DNA of 64,000 bases from Eubacteriales bacterium (GCA_030536555.1 JAUNPU010000001.1:171814-235813), one strand, 5' to 3'. Positions 34,207-43,369 are shown, counted from the stretch's first letter. The notes: generated from the sequence alone by a model not told the origin. Numbers and translations are program-made.

Positions 34207-34860
34207 ATGAAAAAACAGTACATTTTATTTGATTTGGATGGAACACTCACCGACTCCCAGGAGGGAATCATGAATTCCATCGAGCATGGGCTTGCCTGCT
34301 ACGGAATCCGGGTGGAGGACAGAAGCAGCCTGCGTCCGTTTCTGGGACCGCCGCTGATCGACAGTGTGATGAAGTATTATGGCTTTGACCGGGAGAAGGC
34401 GGCAGAGTTCGTGGTGAAGTACCGGGAGTATTTCAGCACCAGAGGGCTGTTCGAGAACCGGGTGTATCCGGGAGTGGAGGAACTGTTAAAGACTCTGAAG
34501 GAGGCGGGCTATACGCTGATGCTGGCGACCTCCAAGCCGGATGGATTTTCCAGACAGATTTTAGAGCACTTCGGACTTGATCATTATTTTGCTTTTATCG
34601 GCGGCGCTACCATGGACGAGAAGCGCACTCACAAGGGGGACGTGATCCGCTATGTGCTGGAGTCCAACGGTCTGACAGACCGGCTGGAGGAAGTGATGAT
34701 GGTGGGAGACCGGGAGAACGATGTGCTGGGTGCGAAGGAGAACGGCATCGAGGTGATTGGCGTGCTCTATGGCTACGGGGACCGGGAAGAGCTTCAGAGT
34801 GCCGGAGCAGACCATATTGTGGAGACTGTGGAGGACATTGCAGCGCTTTTATCCTGGTAG
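34207..34860 (+). CDS. HAD-superfamily phosphatase (phosphoglycolate phosphatase-like)
   Basis: A 217-residue HAD subfamily IA hydrolase. Motif I is FDLDGTLTDS (nucleophile Asp9 region), motif II LATSKPD, motif III the Lys in KRTHKGDV, and motif IV MVGDRENDVLGAKENG. Substrates in this branch include phosphoglycolate, pyrophosphate and 5'-nucleotides; the exact one is not clear. AAGGAGACC precedes the ATG. Confidence 0.9.
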   Translation: MKKQYILFDLDGTLTDSQEGIMNSIEHGLACYGIRVEDRSSLRPFLGPPLIDSVMKYYGFDREKAAEFVVKYREYFSTRGLFENRVYPGVEELLKTLKEAGYTLMLATSKPDGFSRQILEHFGLDHYFAFIGGATMDEKRTHKGDVIRYVLESNGLTDRLEEVMMVGDRENDVLGAKENGIEVIGVLYGYGDREELQSAGADHIVETVEDIAALLSW

Positions 34861-34877
34861 AATACAGGAATCAAAAA

Positions 34878-34917
34878 GGACCGTCGAAGGGGAGAGGATA
34901 TCTCCCTTCGGCGGTCC
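34878..34917 (-). terminator. Terminator of pyrBI (shared with the convergent HAD gene)
   Basis: A 17-bp stem with one bulge (34878-34895 with 34901-34917). On the minus strand it is followed by TTTTTGATT, so it terminates pyrBI. Confidence 0.85.
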
Positions 34918-34932
34918 GGTGCTTCCCGGTGA

Positions 34933-35361
34933 TTATTTGCCGTATTTCTCCTCGCAGTACATGCAGCGATAGGTCTCGGTCTTCTCATCGGTCAGGGTGA
35001 AGATGTGCGGCAGCTCCTGCTCGATGGAGGTGATGCAGCGCGGATTCTTGCAGCGGATCACGTTGGTGATCTTCTTCGGCAGCTTCAGTGCTTTCTTCTC
35101 CACGATCTTGTTGTCACGAATCACGTTGACGGTGATGTTGTGATCGATGTAGCCCAGCACATCCAGATCGATGTTGTCCACCGGTCCCTCAACCTTGATG
35201 ATGTCCTTGCGGCCCATCTTGTTGCTGCGGGCATTCTTGATGATGGCAACCTGGCAGTCGGTCATATGGTCTAATCCTAAATGATAGTAAATGTCAAGGC
35301 TCTTGCCGGCCTGAATGTGGTCCAGAACTACGCCTTCCTGTAATCCGCTGATATTTAACAT
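34933..35361 (-). CDS. pyrI: Aspartate carbamoyltransferase regulatory subunit
   Basis: A 142-residue regulatory chain. The N-terminal nucleotide-binding domain has [21 protein letters not shown] and [12 protein letters not shown]. The C-terminal zinc domain uses four cysteines (CKNPRC and CMYCEEKY). It binds CTP/ATP and tunes PyrB. The start overlaps the end of pyrB by 7 bp. Confidence 0.95.
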   Translation of the reverse strand: MLNISGLQEGVVLDHIQAGKSLDIYYHLGLDHMTDCQVAIIKNARSNKMGRKDIIKVEGPVDNIDLDVLGYIDHNITVNVIRDNKIVEKKALKLPKKITNVIRCKNPRCITSIEQELPHIFTLTDEKTETYRCMYCEEKYGK

Positions 35362-36278
35362 GGTTTCTCCACCTCCAGTAAAGTCATGATCAATGCCATG
35401 CGCACGTATACGCCGTACTGTACCTGACGGAAATAAGCAGCTCTCGGGTCATCGTCCACCTCAGTGGAGATCTCGTTGACACGGGGAAGCGGATGCAGTA
35501 CAAACATATCGTCCTTGGCAAGCTTCATCTTCGCCTTGTCCAGAATGTAGCAGTCTTTCAGACGAACGTAATCCTCCTCGTTGAAGAAGCGCTCTCTCTG
35601 TACACGGGTCATGTAAAGGATATCCAGCTCCGGCATGGCAGCGTCCAGATTGCCTACTTCTTTGAATTCAATGTTGTTGGCGCGGAGCACGTCCTCGCGG
35701 ATGTATTCCGGAACCCTTAACTCATCCGGGGAGATCAGCACGAAGCGGATGTTCGGATAGCGGACCATGGCGTTGATCAGAGAGTGAACGGTACGTCCAA
35801 ACTTTAAGTCGCCGCAGAGACCGATGGTTAAGTTGTCTAAGCGTCCCTTTACGGAGCGGATGGTCAGCAGGTCGGTCAGAGTCTGGGTCGGATGCTGATG
35901 ACCACCGTCACCGGCATTGATCACCGGAATCTGAGAGTGCATGGAAGCAACCAGTGCGGAACCTTCCTTTGGGTGGCGCATAGCTGCGATATCTGCATAG
36001 CAGGATACGGTGCGGATGGTGTCGGCAACGCTCTCGCCCTTGGCAGCGGAGCTGGAATTAGCCGAAGAAAAACCAAGTACACTACCACCGAGGCTTAACA
36101 TTGCAGATTCAAAACTAAGTCTGGTTCTCGTACTTGGCTCATAAAATAAAGTAGCTAACTTCTTGCCGTCACAAACGTGTGCATATTTGGGAAGATTATG
36201 CTCGATATCAGATGCAAGGGTCAGCAGCTGATCAATCTCTTCCACTGAAAAATCCAATGGGTTTAACATGTGTCTCAT
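35355..36278 (-). CDS. pyrB: Aspartate carbamoyltransferase catalytic subunit
   Basis: A 307-residue catalytic chain that makes carbamoyl-aspartate. The carbamoyl-phosphate loop is [16 protein letters not shown], then HPKEGS (80s-loop), [15 protein letters not shown] and [18 protein letters not shown] is near the end. The start is ATG 36278 after AAGGAG; a longer frame exists but has no similarity. It forms the pyrBI operon with the regulatory chain. Confidence 0.96.
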   Translation of the reverse strand: MRHMLNPLDFSVEEIDQLLTLASDIEHNLPKYAHVCDGKKLATLFYEPSTRTRLSFESAMLSLGGSVLGFSSANSSSAAKGESVADTIRTVSCYADIAAMRHPKEGSALVASMHSQIPVINAGDGGHQHPTQTLTDLLTIRSVKGRLDNLTIGLCGDLKFGRTVHSLINAMVRYPNIRFVLISPDELRVPEYIREDVLRANNIEFKEVGNLDAAMPELDILYMTRVQRERFFNEEDYVRLKDCYILDKAKMKLAKDDMFVLHPLPRVNEISTEVDDDPRAAYFRQVQYGVYVRMALIMTLLEVEKPC

Positions 36279-36355
36279 AGCATTTCTCCTTCTGATTGGT
36301 TGATGTTCATAGGATGCCGCGGTCCGGACGTGGACAGCGACCATACTTGCTAAAT

Positions 36356-36384
36356 ATTATAGCGGATTCTGTCAAAGAATGCCA
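36356..36384 (-). promoter_or_regulatory. Promoter of pyrBI
   Basis: TATAAT (36356-36361, minus strand) with TGGCAT 17 bp upstream (36379-36384). A TTGACA is also present (36370-36375), but only 8 bp from the -10, so it is not usable with it. No PyrR-type or UTP attenuation structure was recognised in the short leader. Confidence 0.5.
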
Positions 36385-36529
36385 GTCCTTTTTTATTAAA
36401 ATTTTGAAAGAATGGGGTGCTATTTAGAAGCATTTCGGGGGAAACGGGACAGGCCTGTCAGCCGGGAGGACCGGTAATAAATATGTAAGGAAGATTAAGA
36501 AATAAAAGATGGGAATACCGGGCGATTGA

Positions 36530-36538
36530 TGCTATAAT
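36530..36538 (+). promoter_or_regulatory. Extended -10 promoter of the ABC export operon
   Basis: TGCTATAAT, about 96 bp before the ATPase start at 36634. The rest of 36279-36633 holds only this and the pyrB promoter. Confidence 0.55.
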
Positions 36539-36633
36539 GTAACAGTGAAAATTGTGGGATGTAATAGATGCACAGGATCTGGCAGAGATTCGTGGAAAAC
36601 CGAAAGCGGGACCGTGCAGGGACAGGAATTAAG

Positions 36634-37449
36634 ATGAATGACAATCGGACACCGATGATACAGGTGAAGAATCTATATAAGATATACAAAGTAGGTACCA
36701 ACAAGGTCTATGCGCTTAACGGCGTGGACTTTACGATGTACAAGGGCGAGTTCTGCGCGATCGTGGGACCGTCCGGCTCCGGCAAGTCCACGCTGCTCAA
36801 CATGCTGGCGGGGCTGGAGAAGCCCTCGAAGGGGGAGATCGTCATAGCCGGAAAGCATATGGAGAAGATGAATGAGAACCAGCTGGTGGCATTCCGGCGG
36901 GAGAATGTGGGATTTATCTTTCAGTCCTACAATCTGCTGCAGACCCTGAATGCGGTGGAGAATGTGGCGCTGCCCCTGTCATTTCGGGGGATACCGAAGA
37001 AGATCCGCAACGAGAAGGCGAAGAAGTATCTAAAGCTGGTGGGGCTTGAGAAGCAGATGAAGCACATGGCAAACGCCATGTCCGGCGGTCAGCAGCAGCG
37101 TGTGGGCATCGCCAGGGCGCTGGTGGTGAATCCGAAGATCATATTTGCCGATGAGCCCACGGGAAATCTGGATTCCAAGACTACCATGGAGGTGCTGAAG
37201 CTGATGCGGCGGATCGTGCGGGAGCAGAATCAGACTCTGGTGATGGTCACCCATGACAACTATCTGGCGACCTTCGCGGACCGGCAGTTCCATATTGTGG
37301 ACGGGAAGATCCTGAAGATTGAGGAGCAGCACCATGAGGATGAGGAGCCGGATGGAGAACAGACGGAACCGGTGGAGGCAGGTTCGGCGCTGAAGGCGGC
37401 GGGCGGAGAGGAAGATACAAATACAAATGCGGGAGGAGATTTGAGATGA
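36634..37449 (+). CDS. MacB/LolD-type ABC transporter ATP-binding protein
   Basis: A 271-residue ATPase: Walker A GPSGSGKST (residues about 45-53), Q-loop FIFQSYNLLQTL, signature MSGGQQQRVGIARAL, Walker B IIFADEPTGNLDSKT and H-loop VMVTHDN. The EPTGNLD motif marks the MacB/LolD/FtsE branch. The last 50 residues are a charged, non-conserved tail. ATG 36634 is chosen because conserved sequence starts right after it. It overlaps the next gene by 4 bp. Confidence 0.92.
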   Translation: MNDNRTPMIQVKNLYKIYKVGTNKVYALNGVDFTMYKGEFCAIVGPSGSGKSTLLNMLAGLEKPSKGEIVIAGKHMEKMNENQLVAFRRENVGFIFQSYNLLQTLNAVENVALPLSFRGIPKKIRNEKAKKYLKLVGLEKQMKHMANAMSGGQQQRVGIARALVVNPKIIFADEPTGNLDSKTTMEVLKLMRRIVREQNQTLVMVTHDNYLATFADRQFHIVDGKILKIEEQHHEDEEPDGEQTEPVEAGSALKAAGGEEDTNTNAGGDLR

Positions 37450-39275
37450 TAAAGCAGTGGAAGCGCTGGCTGACGGCATGTCTGGCAGTGTGCATGGTAT
37501 TGGCGGCGGTGCCGTTTACGGCGATGGCATCGGAGGTGTCCATTCACTCGGATAAGATTGCCCGGGGAAAGACCGGCAAGAATATGACGGTGTCCTTTAA
37601 GGTGGAGAACCACAGTGGACATGATATCAAGGAACTGGCAGTGGGATTCGATGTGAGCGGCGGTGAGATCTGGGACGAGGATGAGGAGGACCGGACTTAC
37701 GGCTATGCATTTCCGTTCGAGATGTCCGGGTCTCTGCCGGATACGGAGAACCCGAAGAATGCAGGAAGCCTGGGGGATGACAAGTCCAAGACCGTGTCCC
37801 TATCCGGTCGGGTGAGAAGCGACTTGAATGAGGGATATTACAAGGTCCCGGTGGTGGTATTTGAGCGCATTGGAGAGAATCTGAACTGGATCGGCAATGA
37901 GGATCTGCAGGTGTGGATCTCCAAGTCCACGGGAAGCTCCGATGAGGATGATGAGGACAAGAACAAGACCTACGACTTCGTGCTGGGCGAGGGGCAGAGC
38001 ACGCCGGTGGCGCGGTATCCGGAGGTCTGCAACTTCTCCCTCAATCTGCGCAACAACAGTCCGGCGACCGTCTACAATGTGAAGGCGTCCATCGTGCCGG
38101 ATGTGGACAGCACCAAGTTCCCATTTGACATCAACGATGTGACCTATGACCGGATGTTTGAGAAAATCGAGGTGGACCAGAGTGTGTCTCTGGACTACAG
38201 CTTTGCGGTGCGTTCCGATGTGTATACGGGATATTATCAGGTTCCCATGAAGGTCTACTACTCCAAGAGTTCTACCGGCGAGGAGCTGCAGACCTATGAG
38301 ACCTCCTTCTACGTCCATGTGTTCAACAAGGACAAGGAGGATGAATTCGGCGAGTTCAATGAGCACGACCGGGAGAAAGCCCGCATTATTGTGGACGGCT
38401 ATAAGACAGAGCCGGAGACGATCATTGCCGGGGAGGTATTTGAACTGGTGCTGCAGCTGAAGAACGCCTCTAACAGCATCGGCGCCTCCAATATCCTCTA
38501 CTCCATGGAGTCGGAGAAGGTGTCGGACAGCGCGGTATTTACCACAGAGTCCGGTTCCTCCTCGGTGGCGATGGATTCCTTAAAGCCCGGAGAGGTGAAG
38601 GAGCTGCGCATCCGGCTGCTGTCGAAGCCCGGCGTGGACCAGCGTTCCTACGGACTGACCATCAAGGCGAAGTTCGACAGCCCGGAGTTCAAGAATGCGG
38701 AAGAGAGCATGATGATCGACATTCCGGTGAAGCAGATTGCCAGACTGAATACGGGTACCTTTGAGATCATGCCGGAGTCCATTACCGTTGGCTCAGAGTC
38801 CAATGTGATGTTCCCCATCAATAACACCGGCAAGGTGCTGCTCTACAATGTGATGGTGAAGTTCGAGGCGGATTCCATTCAGCCGGTGGACACCTATGTG
38901 GGCAATATCAAGCCGGGTGAGACCGGCAATGTGGACTGTATGCTGGTGGGCGCTGCGCCGACGGCAGATGACGGCAAGATAAAGGCAATCATCACCTATG
39001 AGGATGAAAATGGAGAGATTTCCAGTGTGGAGAAGGAACTGAGCCTGTTTGTGACGGAGGATATGTCCATGACAGAGTCCATGGATGTGGGCAGCTTCGA
39101 GGACATTCCCATGGAGGAGCCGGGATTCTTCCAGAAGCATCAGGACAAGCTGCTTCCGGTGGCGCTGGCGGCAGTCGGCGTGCTGACGGTTGTGGTCATT
39201 GTGCTGGTAGTGAAGCACCGCCGGTATAAGAGGGAGCAGGAGTCCACAGAGGAGGACGACGATGAGATTTCCTGA
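37446..39275 (+). CDS. Large extracellular membrane-anchored protein with NEW3/CARDB-like repeats
   Basis: A 609-residue protein with an N-terminal signal peptide (WKRWLTACLAVCMVLAAVPFTAMA, cleaved near residue 28). About 520 extracellular residues follow, consisting of repeated beta-sandwich units of the COG1361 type (for example ENHSGHDIKELAVGF, LNLRNNSPATVYNVKA, LQLKNASNSIGASNI, FPINNTGKVLLYNVMV). It ends with one transmembrane helix (LLPVALAAVGVLTVVVIVLVV) and a short acidic tail. It lies between the ATPase and permease genes and overlaps both, so it probably forms a complex with them, comparable to an extracytoplasmic adaptor. Confidence 0.82.
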   Translation: MIKQWKRWLTACLAVCMVLAAVPFTAMASEVSIHSDKIARGKTGKNMTVSFKVENHSGHDIKELAVGFDVSGGEIWDEDEEDRTYGYAFPFEMSGSLPDTENPKNAGSLGDDKSKTVSLSGRVRSDLNEGYYKVPVVVFERIGENLNWIGNEDLQVWISKSTGSSDEDDEDKNKTYDFVLGEGQSTPVARYPEVCNFSLNLRNNSPATVYNVKASIVPDVDSTKFPFDINDVTYDRMFEKIEVDQSVSLDYSFAVRSDVYTGYYQVPMKVYYSKSSTGEELQTYETSFYVHVFNKDKEDEFGEFNEHDREKARIIVDGYKTEPETIIAGEVFELVLQLKNASNSIGASNILYSMESEKVSDSAVFTTESGSSSVAMDSLKPGEVKELRIRLLSKPGVDQRSYGLTIKAKFDSPEFKNAEESMMIDIPVKQIARLNTGTFEIMPESITVGSESNVMFPINNTGKVLLYNVMVKFEADSIQPVDTYVGNIKPGETGNVDCMLVGAAPTADDGKIKAIITYEDENGEISSVEKELSLFVTEDMSMTESMDVGSFEDIPMEEPGFFQKHQDKLLPVALAAVGVLTVVVIVLVVKHRRYKREQESTEEDDDEIS

Positions 39276-40605
39276 TTTGCTCAGCATGAGTCTGAACAAC
39301 TTGCGGAGAAGAAAGTTAAGGACTGCGCTGACGGTCCTGGGAGTGGTGATCGGTACGGCGTCCATTGTGGTCATGGTGTCGCTGGGCATCGGCATGAAGG
39401 AGCTGAACCGGGAGCTGATCGGCTCCTACGGAAGTCTGACCTCCATCGAGGTCAGCAGTGACATGTATGGCGGAGGCGGGGACAGCAGCAGTGAGCCGCT
39501 GTATCTGACGGACGAGAAGGTGGAGGAGCTGCGGCGGATCGAGCATGTGAAGAGCGTGTATCCTCTGCTGCAGGTCAATGCATTCTTTCGTCAGGGAAAG
39601 TATTCCACCCAGACCCAGCTGACCGGAGCGCCCAGAGAGTATCTGGAGCAGATTCCGCTGGGGAAGGGGCAGCTGCCGCCGGCCGGCTCATCGGAGCTGT
39701 CGCTGATCTATGGCAATGCGGTGATTCAGTGGTTCGATGACGGGAAGGGCAGCAACCGCTACTGGGAGACCGGGGTGCTGCCGGATGTGGACTTTATGGG
39801 ACGGCCTATGTTCGTGATCTTCGATACGGATGCCTACTATCAGTCTCAGAACCCGGAGTCCAATGTGAAGGCGCCAAAGAAGTATCTGATTCCCACTGCC
39901 GGAGTGGTGGAGGGAGAACCTAATGATTTCAATGACTACGCCTACTCGGTCTACACGGAGTTAGAGCCGCTTGAGCAGCAGCTTCGGAGGATATTCAAGA
40001 AGAATCCGATTCCGGGGCAGCCGACCAACAAGAAGGGAAAGCCCTACCGCTACTTCATCTACAACAACTGTGTCGTCAATGTGGAGGACATGGAGCATGT
40101 GACCGAGGTGCAGAAGCAGCTGACGGACATGGGATTTCAGGCGTACAGCCGTGCTGACTGGATGGAGCAGACGGAGAAGCAGTCCAAGATGATCCAGATG
40201 GTCTTAGGCGGCATCGGCGCAGTATCCCTGCTGGTAGCAGCTATCGGCATCGCCAATACCATGATGATGTCCATCTATGAGCGGACCAAGGAGATCGGTG
40301 TGCTGAAGGTGCTGGGCTGTGATATGCGGGTAATCCGCAATATGTTCCTGCTGGAATCCGGATTTATCGGATTCCTGGGTGGAATCATCGGACTGCTGTT
40401 CAGCCTGGTTGTCTCCTTTTCCATCAATCACTTCCTGGATGTGGCGCAGACCATGACCGGCATGGCGGGAGATATCTCCCGGATTCCGGTATGGCTGGCA
40501 TCTTCATCGGTGGGATTTGCGGTGCTGGTGGGCATGCTGGCGGGATTCTTCCCGGCAGTGCGGGCCATGCGTTTAAGCCCTCTGGCGGCGATCCGGAACG
40601 AGTAG
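39262..40605 (+). CDS. MacB/FtsX-type ABC transporter permease
   Basis: A 447-residue permease with the MacB topology. TM1 is at about residues 20-45 (RTALTVLGVVIGTASIVVMVSLG). A large extracytoplasmic domain follows (about 50-310), then three C-terminal helices of the FtsX domain (MVLGGIGAVSLLVAAIGIANTMMMS, ... VSFSINHFLD, ... VGFAVLVGMLAGFFPAVRAMRL). It overlaps the preceding gene by 14 bp. Such complexes work by mechanotransmission, exporting peptides or lipoproteins or activating wall enzymes; no substrate gene is seen next to it. Confidence 0.9.
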   Translation: MRFPDLLSMSLNNLRRRKLRTALTVLGVVIGTASIVVMVSLGIGMKELNRELIGSYGSLTSIEVSSDMYGGGGDSSSEPLYLTDEKVEELRRIEHVKSVYPLLQVNAFFRQGKYSTQTQLTGAPREYLEQIPLGKGQLPPAGSSELSLIYGNAVIQWFDDGKGSNRYWETGVLPDVDFMGRPMFVIFDTDAYYQSQNPESNVKAPKKYLIPTAGVVEGEPNDFNDYAYSVYTELEPLEQQLRRIFKKNPIPGQPTNKKGKPYRYFIYNNCVVNVEDMEHVTEVQKQLTDMGFQAYSRADWMEQTEKQSKMIQMVLGGIGAVSLLVAAIGIANTMMMSIYERTKEIGVLKVLGCDMRVIRNMFLLESGFIGFLGGIIGLLFSLVVSFSINHFLDVAQTMTGMAGDISRIPVWLASSSVGFAVLVGMLAGFFPAVRAMRLSPLAAIRNE

Positions 40606-40686
40606 GACTGTCGGCGGGAAGGGATGCCTGCAAGGTGCGTGTCGGCGGAATATACGTCGGCGGAGCGTGTGCTTGCGAAAAAATAC

Positions 40687-40715
40687 TTGCAATTTGTCTG
40701 TGAATCCAGTATTAT
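40687..40715 (+). promoter_or_regulatory. Promoter ahead of the ZTP riboswitch
   Basis: TTGCAA (40687-40692), 17 bp, TATTAT (40710-40715). Transcription would start near 40722, just before the aptamer. Confidence 0.55.
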
Positions 40716-40724
40716 GATGGTAGA

Positions 40725-40830
40725 TGCGTGCGACTGGCGGAGACAGTGGGGAACCACGAGGGAGCACGTTACAGTTAAGAATGCCGACCGCCTGGGCGCC
40801 ATATTTTGTGGTACTCAGGCGGTCTTTTTG
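40725..40830 (+). ncRNA. ZTP (pfl) riboswitch with intrinsic terminator
   Basis: The 5' domain has CGTGCGACTGGCG. P1 pairs CGTGC (40727-40731) with GCACG (40764-40768), and inside it are a GTGG/CCAC hairpin (40746-40749 with 40754-40757) and GGGAGCACG. The 3' domain has the diagnostic ACCGCCTGGGC at 40787-40797. Its left arm also forms the terminator GACCGCCTG (40786-40794) with CAGGCGGTC (40816-40824) plus TTTTT. ZTP/ZMP binding should block the terminator and turn on purine genes when formyl-tetrahydrofolate is short. It controls purO, a fitting target. Confidence 0.9.
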
Positions 40831-41039
40831 CATTTATGAAGCTGCTGTCGAGAAGCTTTTGCGTGAAAATCCGGAGAGCATTTGCTGCGGACTGTCACGG
40901 GGCTTCTGACAATAGAATTCCGCCGGGAACGGGCACAGATATGGTTTGAGCGTTGATATGCATGAGGTTGCAGCTGCAACGGCGCGGAGTGCGCTGTGAG
41001 AATCGGCTGCCATGTCTTAGGTTGAAGGAGGAAATGAAG

Positions 41040-41753
41040 ATGAATCTGTTATCTTTGGAACAGGAACTGAAAAGCAATGCATATCCGGGAAGAGGAATTG
41101 TGATCGGCAAGACCCCGGATGGAAAGAAGGCTGTGACTGCCTACTTTATTATGGGAAGAAGCTCCAACTCCCGCAATCGTGTGTTCGTGGAGGACGGAGA
41201 GGGCATCCGTACCCAGGCATTTGATCCGTCAAAGTTAGAGGATCCGAGCCTGATCATCTATGCACCGGTTCGCGTGCTGGGCAACAAGACCATCGTGACC
41301 AACGGCGACCAGACCGATACCATTTATGAGGGTATGGACAAGCAGATGACCTTCGAGCAGTCCCTGCGCAGCCGTGAGTTCGAGCCGGACGGCCCCAACT
41401 ACACCCCGCGGATTTCCGGTGTGATGCACATCGAGAACGGCAAATACAACTACGCAATGTCTATCTTAAAGAGCAACAACGGCAACCCGGATGCCTGCAA
41501 CCGCTATACTTTCGCATACGAGAATCCGGTGGCAGGTGAGGGACATTTCATTCACACCTACATGCATGACGGCAACCCGCTGCCGAGCTTTGAGGGCGAG
41601 CCGAAGCTGGTGGATATTCTGGATGACATGGATGCATTTACAGAGCTTGTGTGGAACAGCCTGAATGAAGACAATAAGGTTTCCCTGTTCGTGCGCTATA
41701 TCGACATCGAGACCGGAAAATATGAGACGAAGATTGTAAATAAGAATGTGTAA
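41040..41753 (+). CDS. purO: IMP cyclohydrolase, stand-alone PurO-type
   Basis: A 237-residue protein of the archaeal-type IMP cyclohydrolase family (YPGRGIVIGKTPDGKKAVTAYFIMGRSSNSRNRVF, IIYAPVRVLGNKTIVTNGDQTDTIY, EFEPDGPNYTPRISG). It closes the inosine ring from FAICAR, the last step of IMP synthesis. It replaces the cyclohydrolase half of bifunctional PurH; the transformylase half is encoded 437 bp downstream. I chose ATG 41040 because AGGAGG lies 8 bp upstream. The ZTP riboswitch controls it. Confidence 0.9.
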   Translation: MNLLSLEQELKSNAYPGRGIVIGKTPDGKKAVTAYFIMGRSSNSRNRVFVEDGEGIRTQAFDPSKLEDPSLIIYAPVRVLGNKTIVTNGDQTDTIYEGMDKQMTFEQSLRSREFEPDGPNYTPRISGVMHIENGKYNYAMSILKSNNGNPDACNRYTFAYENPVAGEGHFIHTYMHDGNPLPSFEGEPKLVDILDDMDAFTELVWNSLNEDNKVSLFVRYIDIETGKYETKIVNKNV

Positions 41754-42190
41754 GGGCTGAGAGCGGCAGGATGTGTCCTGTGCGGATGCGGCTGAGAGTG
41801 ACAGGCTTACGGTATATGTGGCCTGTGCGGGCAGGCTTTGGCTGCAATAATCCGTTGACAGGATACCCGGCAACCGTGTTTTGGACAATTATGAGCAAAA
41901 TTCCATAAAATTGTCCAAAACAGGCGAAAAGTAAGGGGATTCAGGCGAAATCCGGCGGCTTTTGGACAATTAGAGGGCATATGAGACCATAATTGTCCAA
42001 AAATCCAGGAATTTTGGATAATAAAAGGCGAAAAGGTGCATTTGTTGTCCAAAAGTGAAGTTTTGAGGTGCTTTTCGCGGGGAATTCGCGGAAATGAGAC
42101 GGGGATTGGACAATGAATGGCTGAAAACGCACTTTATTGTCCAAAATCCATGTAAAAGATTGATACAAGAGATGGAAAGGACAGGTCATC
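41754..42190 (+). other. Gene-free stretch between purO and the transformylase gene
   Basis: No protein gene is supported in these 437 bp. The first 120 bp contain a GC-rich segment with short pairing (GGCCTGTGCGGGCAGGC). The remainder holds the four-hairpin array described separately. Confidence 0.7.
41878..42147. repeat. Array of four hairpins with conserved TTTTGGACAAT/ATTGTCCAAAA arms
   Basis: Unit 1: 41878-41890 with 41909-41921 (13 bp perfect). Unit 2: 41960-41971 with 41991-42002 (12 bp perfect). Unit 3: 42012-42022 with 42044-42054 (11 bp with two G-T pairs). Unit 4: 42106-42114 with 42136-42144 (9 bp). The loops are 18-21 nt and unrelated in sequence, whereas the arms are nearly identical. 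Gaps between units vary (38, 9 and 51 bp). This is a REP-like palindromic repeat cluster; the name and mobility of the family are unknown to me. Confidence 0.85.
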
Positions 42191-43369
42191 ATGAACGAGT
42201 TAGAATTAAAGTATGGTTGTAATCCGAATCAGAAACCGGCAAGAGTATTTATGAAGGATGAGCAGGAGCTTCCGTTCAAGGTGCTGAGCGGCAGACCGGG
42301 CTACATCAATCTGCTGGACGCATTCAATGGCTGGCAGCTGGTAAGAGAGCTTAAGAAGGCGACCGGACTTCCGGCGGCAACCTCCTTCAAGCATGTTTCT
42401 CCGGCAGGCGCAGCGGTGGGACTTCCGCTGGACGAGACCATGGCGAAGATTTACTGGGTGGACGATATGGGCGAGTTATCTCCGCTGGCAAGTGCTTATG
42501 CGAGAGCAAGAGGCGCAGACAGAATGTCTTCCTTTGGAGACTTCATCTCCCTGTCAGATGTGTGTGACGTGGATACGGCAAAGCTGATCAAGCGTGAGGT
42601 GTCTGACGGTGTGATCGCACCGGGATATGAGCCGGAGGCACTGGAGATTCTGAAACAGAAAAAGAATGGCAACTACTGTGTGATCGAGATCGACCCGAAC
42701 TACGAGCCGGAAGCTGTTGAGCGCAAGCAGGTGTTCGGCGTGGTATTTGAGCAGGGCAGAAATAACCTGGATATCAACAAAGAGATGCTTTCTAATGTGG
42801 TAACGGAGAATAAGGAGATTCCGGATCTGGCGAAGATCGACCTGGTGATCTCTCTGATTACCTTAAAGTACACCCAGTCCAACTCTGTCTGCTACGCAAA
42901 GGGCGGACAGGCAATCGGCATCGGCGCAGGACAGCAGTCCCGGGTACACTGCACCAGACTGGCTGGACAGAAGGCTGACAACTGGTTCTTACGTCAGGCA
43001 CCGCAGGTGCTGAATCTGCAGTTTGTGGACGGCATCAAGCGTGCTGACCGTGACAATGCCATTGACGTCTACATCGGTGAGGAGTACATGGATGTGCTGG
43101 CTGACGGCGTGTGGGAGAAGACCTTCAAGGTAAAACCGCCGGTATTCACCAAGGAAGAGAAACGGGCATGGTTAGACCAGATGACCGAGGTTGCCCTGGG
43201 CTCTGACGCATTCTTCCCGTTTGGCGACAACATTGAGCGTGCTTATAAGAGCGGCGTGAAGTACATTGCACAGCCGGGCGGCTCTGTGAGAGATGACAAT
43301 GTGATCGAGACCTGCAACAAGTACAATATGGCGATGGCGTTTACCGGAATCCGGTTATTCCATCACTAA
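42191..43369 (+). CDS. purH: AICAR formyltransferase (PurH transformylase domain only)
   Basis: A 392-residue protein equivalent to the C-terminal half of PurH: ELKYGCNPNQKPARVF, ATSFKHVSPAGAAVG (the catalytic Lys-His pair), SNSVCYAKGGQAIGIGAGQQSRVHCTRLAG and AQPGGSVRDDNVIETC. It transfers a formyl group from 10-formyl-tetrahydrofolate to AICAR. No cyclohydrolase (MGS-like) domain is attached; that activity comes from purO upstream. It is followed by a terminator. Confidence 0.93.
   Translation: MNELELKYGCNPNQKPARVFMKDEQELPFKVLSGRPGYINLLDAFNGWQLVRELKKATGLPAATSFKHVSPAGAAVGLPLDETMAKIYWVDDMGELSPLASAYARARGADRMSSFGDFISLSDVCDVDTAKLIKREVSDGVIAPGYEPEALEILKQKKNGNYCVIEIDPNYEPEAVERKQVFGVVFEQGRNNLDINKEMLSNVVTENKEIPDLAKIDLVISLITLKYTQSNSVCYAKGGQAIGIGAGQQSRVHCTRLAGQKADNWFLRQAPQVLNLQFVDGIKRADRDNAIDVYIGEEYMDVLADGVWEKTFKVKPPVFTKEEKRAWLDQMTEVALGSDAFFPFGDNIERAYKSGVKYIAQPGGSVRDDNVIETCNKYNMAMAFTGIRLFHH

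Noticed and set aside
36370..36375. TTGACA as -35 box of pyrB
   Set aside because: It is only 8 bp from the TATAAT; a usable spacer is 16-18 bp.
41878..42147. CRISPR-like array
   Set aside because: The units are palindromic arm pairs with variable gaps, not equal direct repeats with equal spacers, and no cas gene is present.
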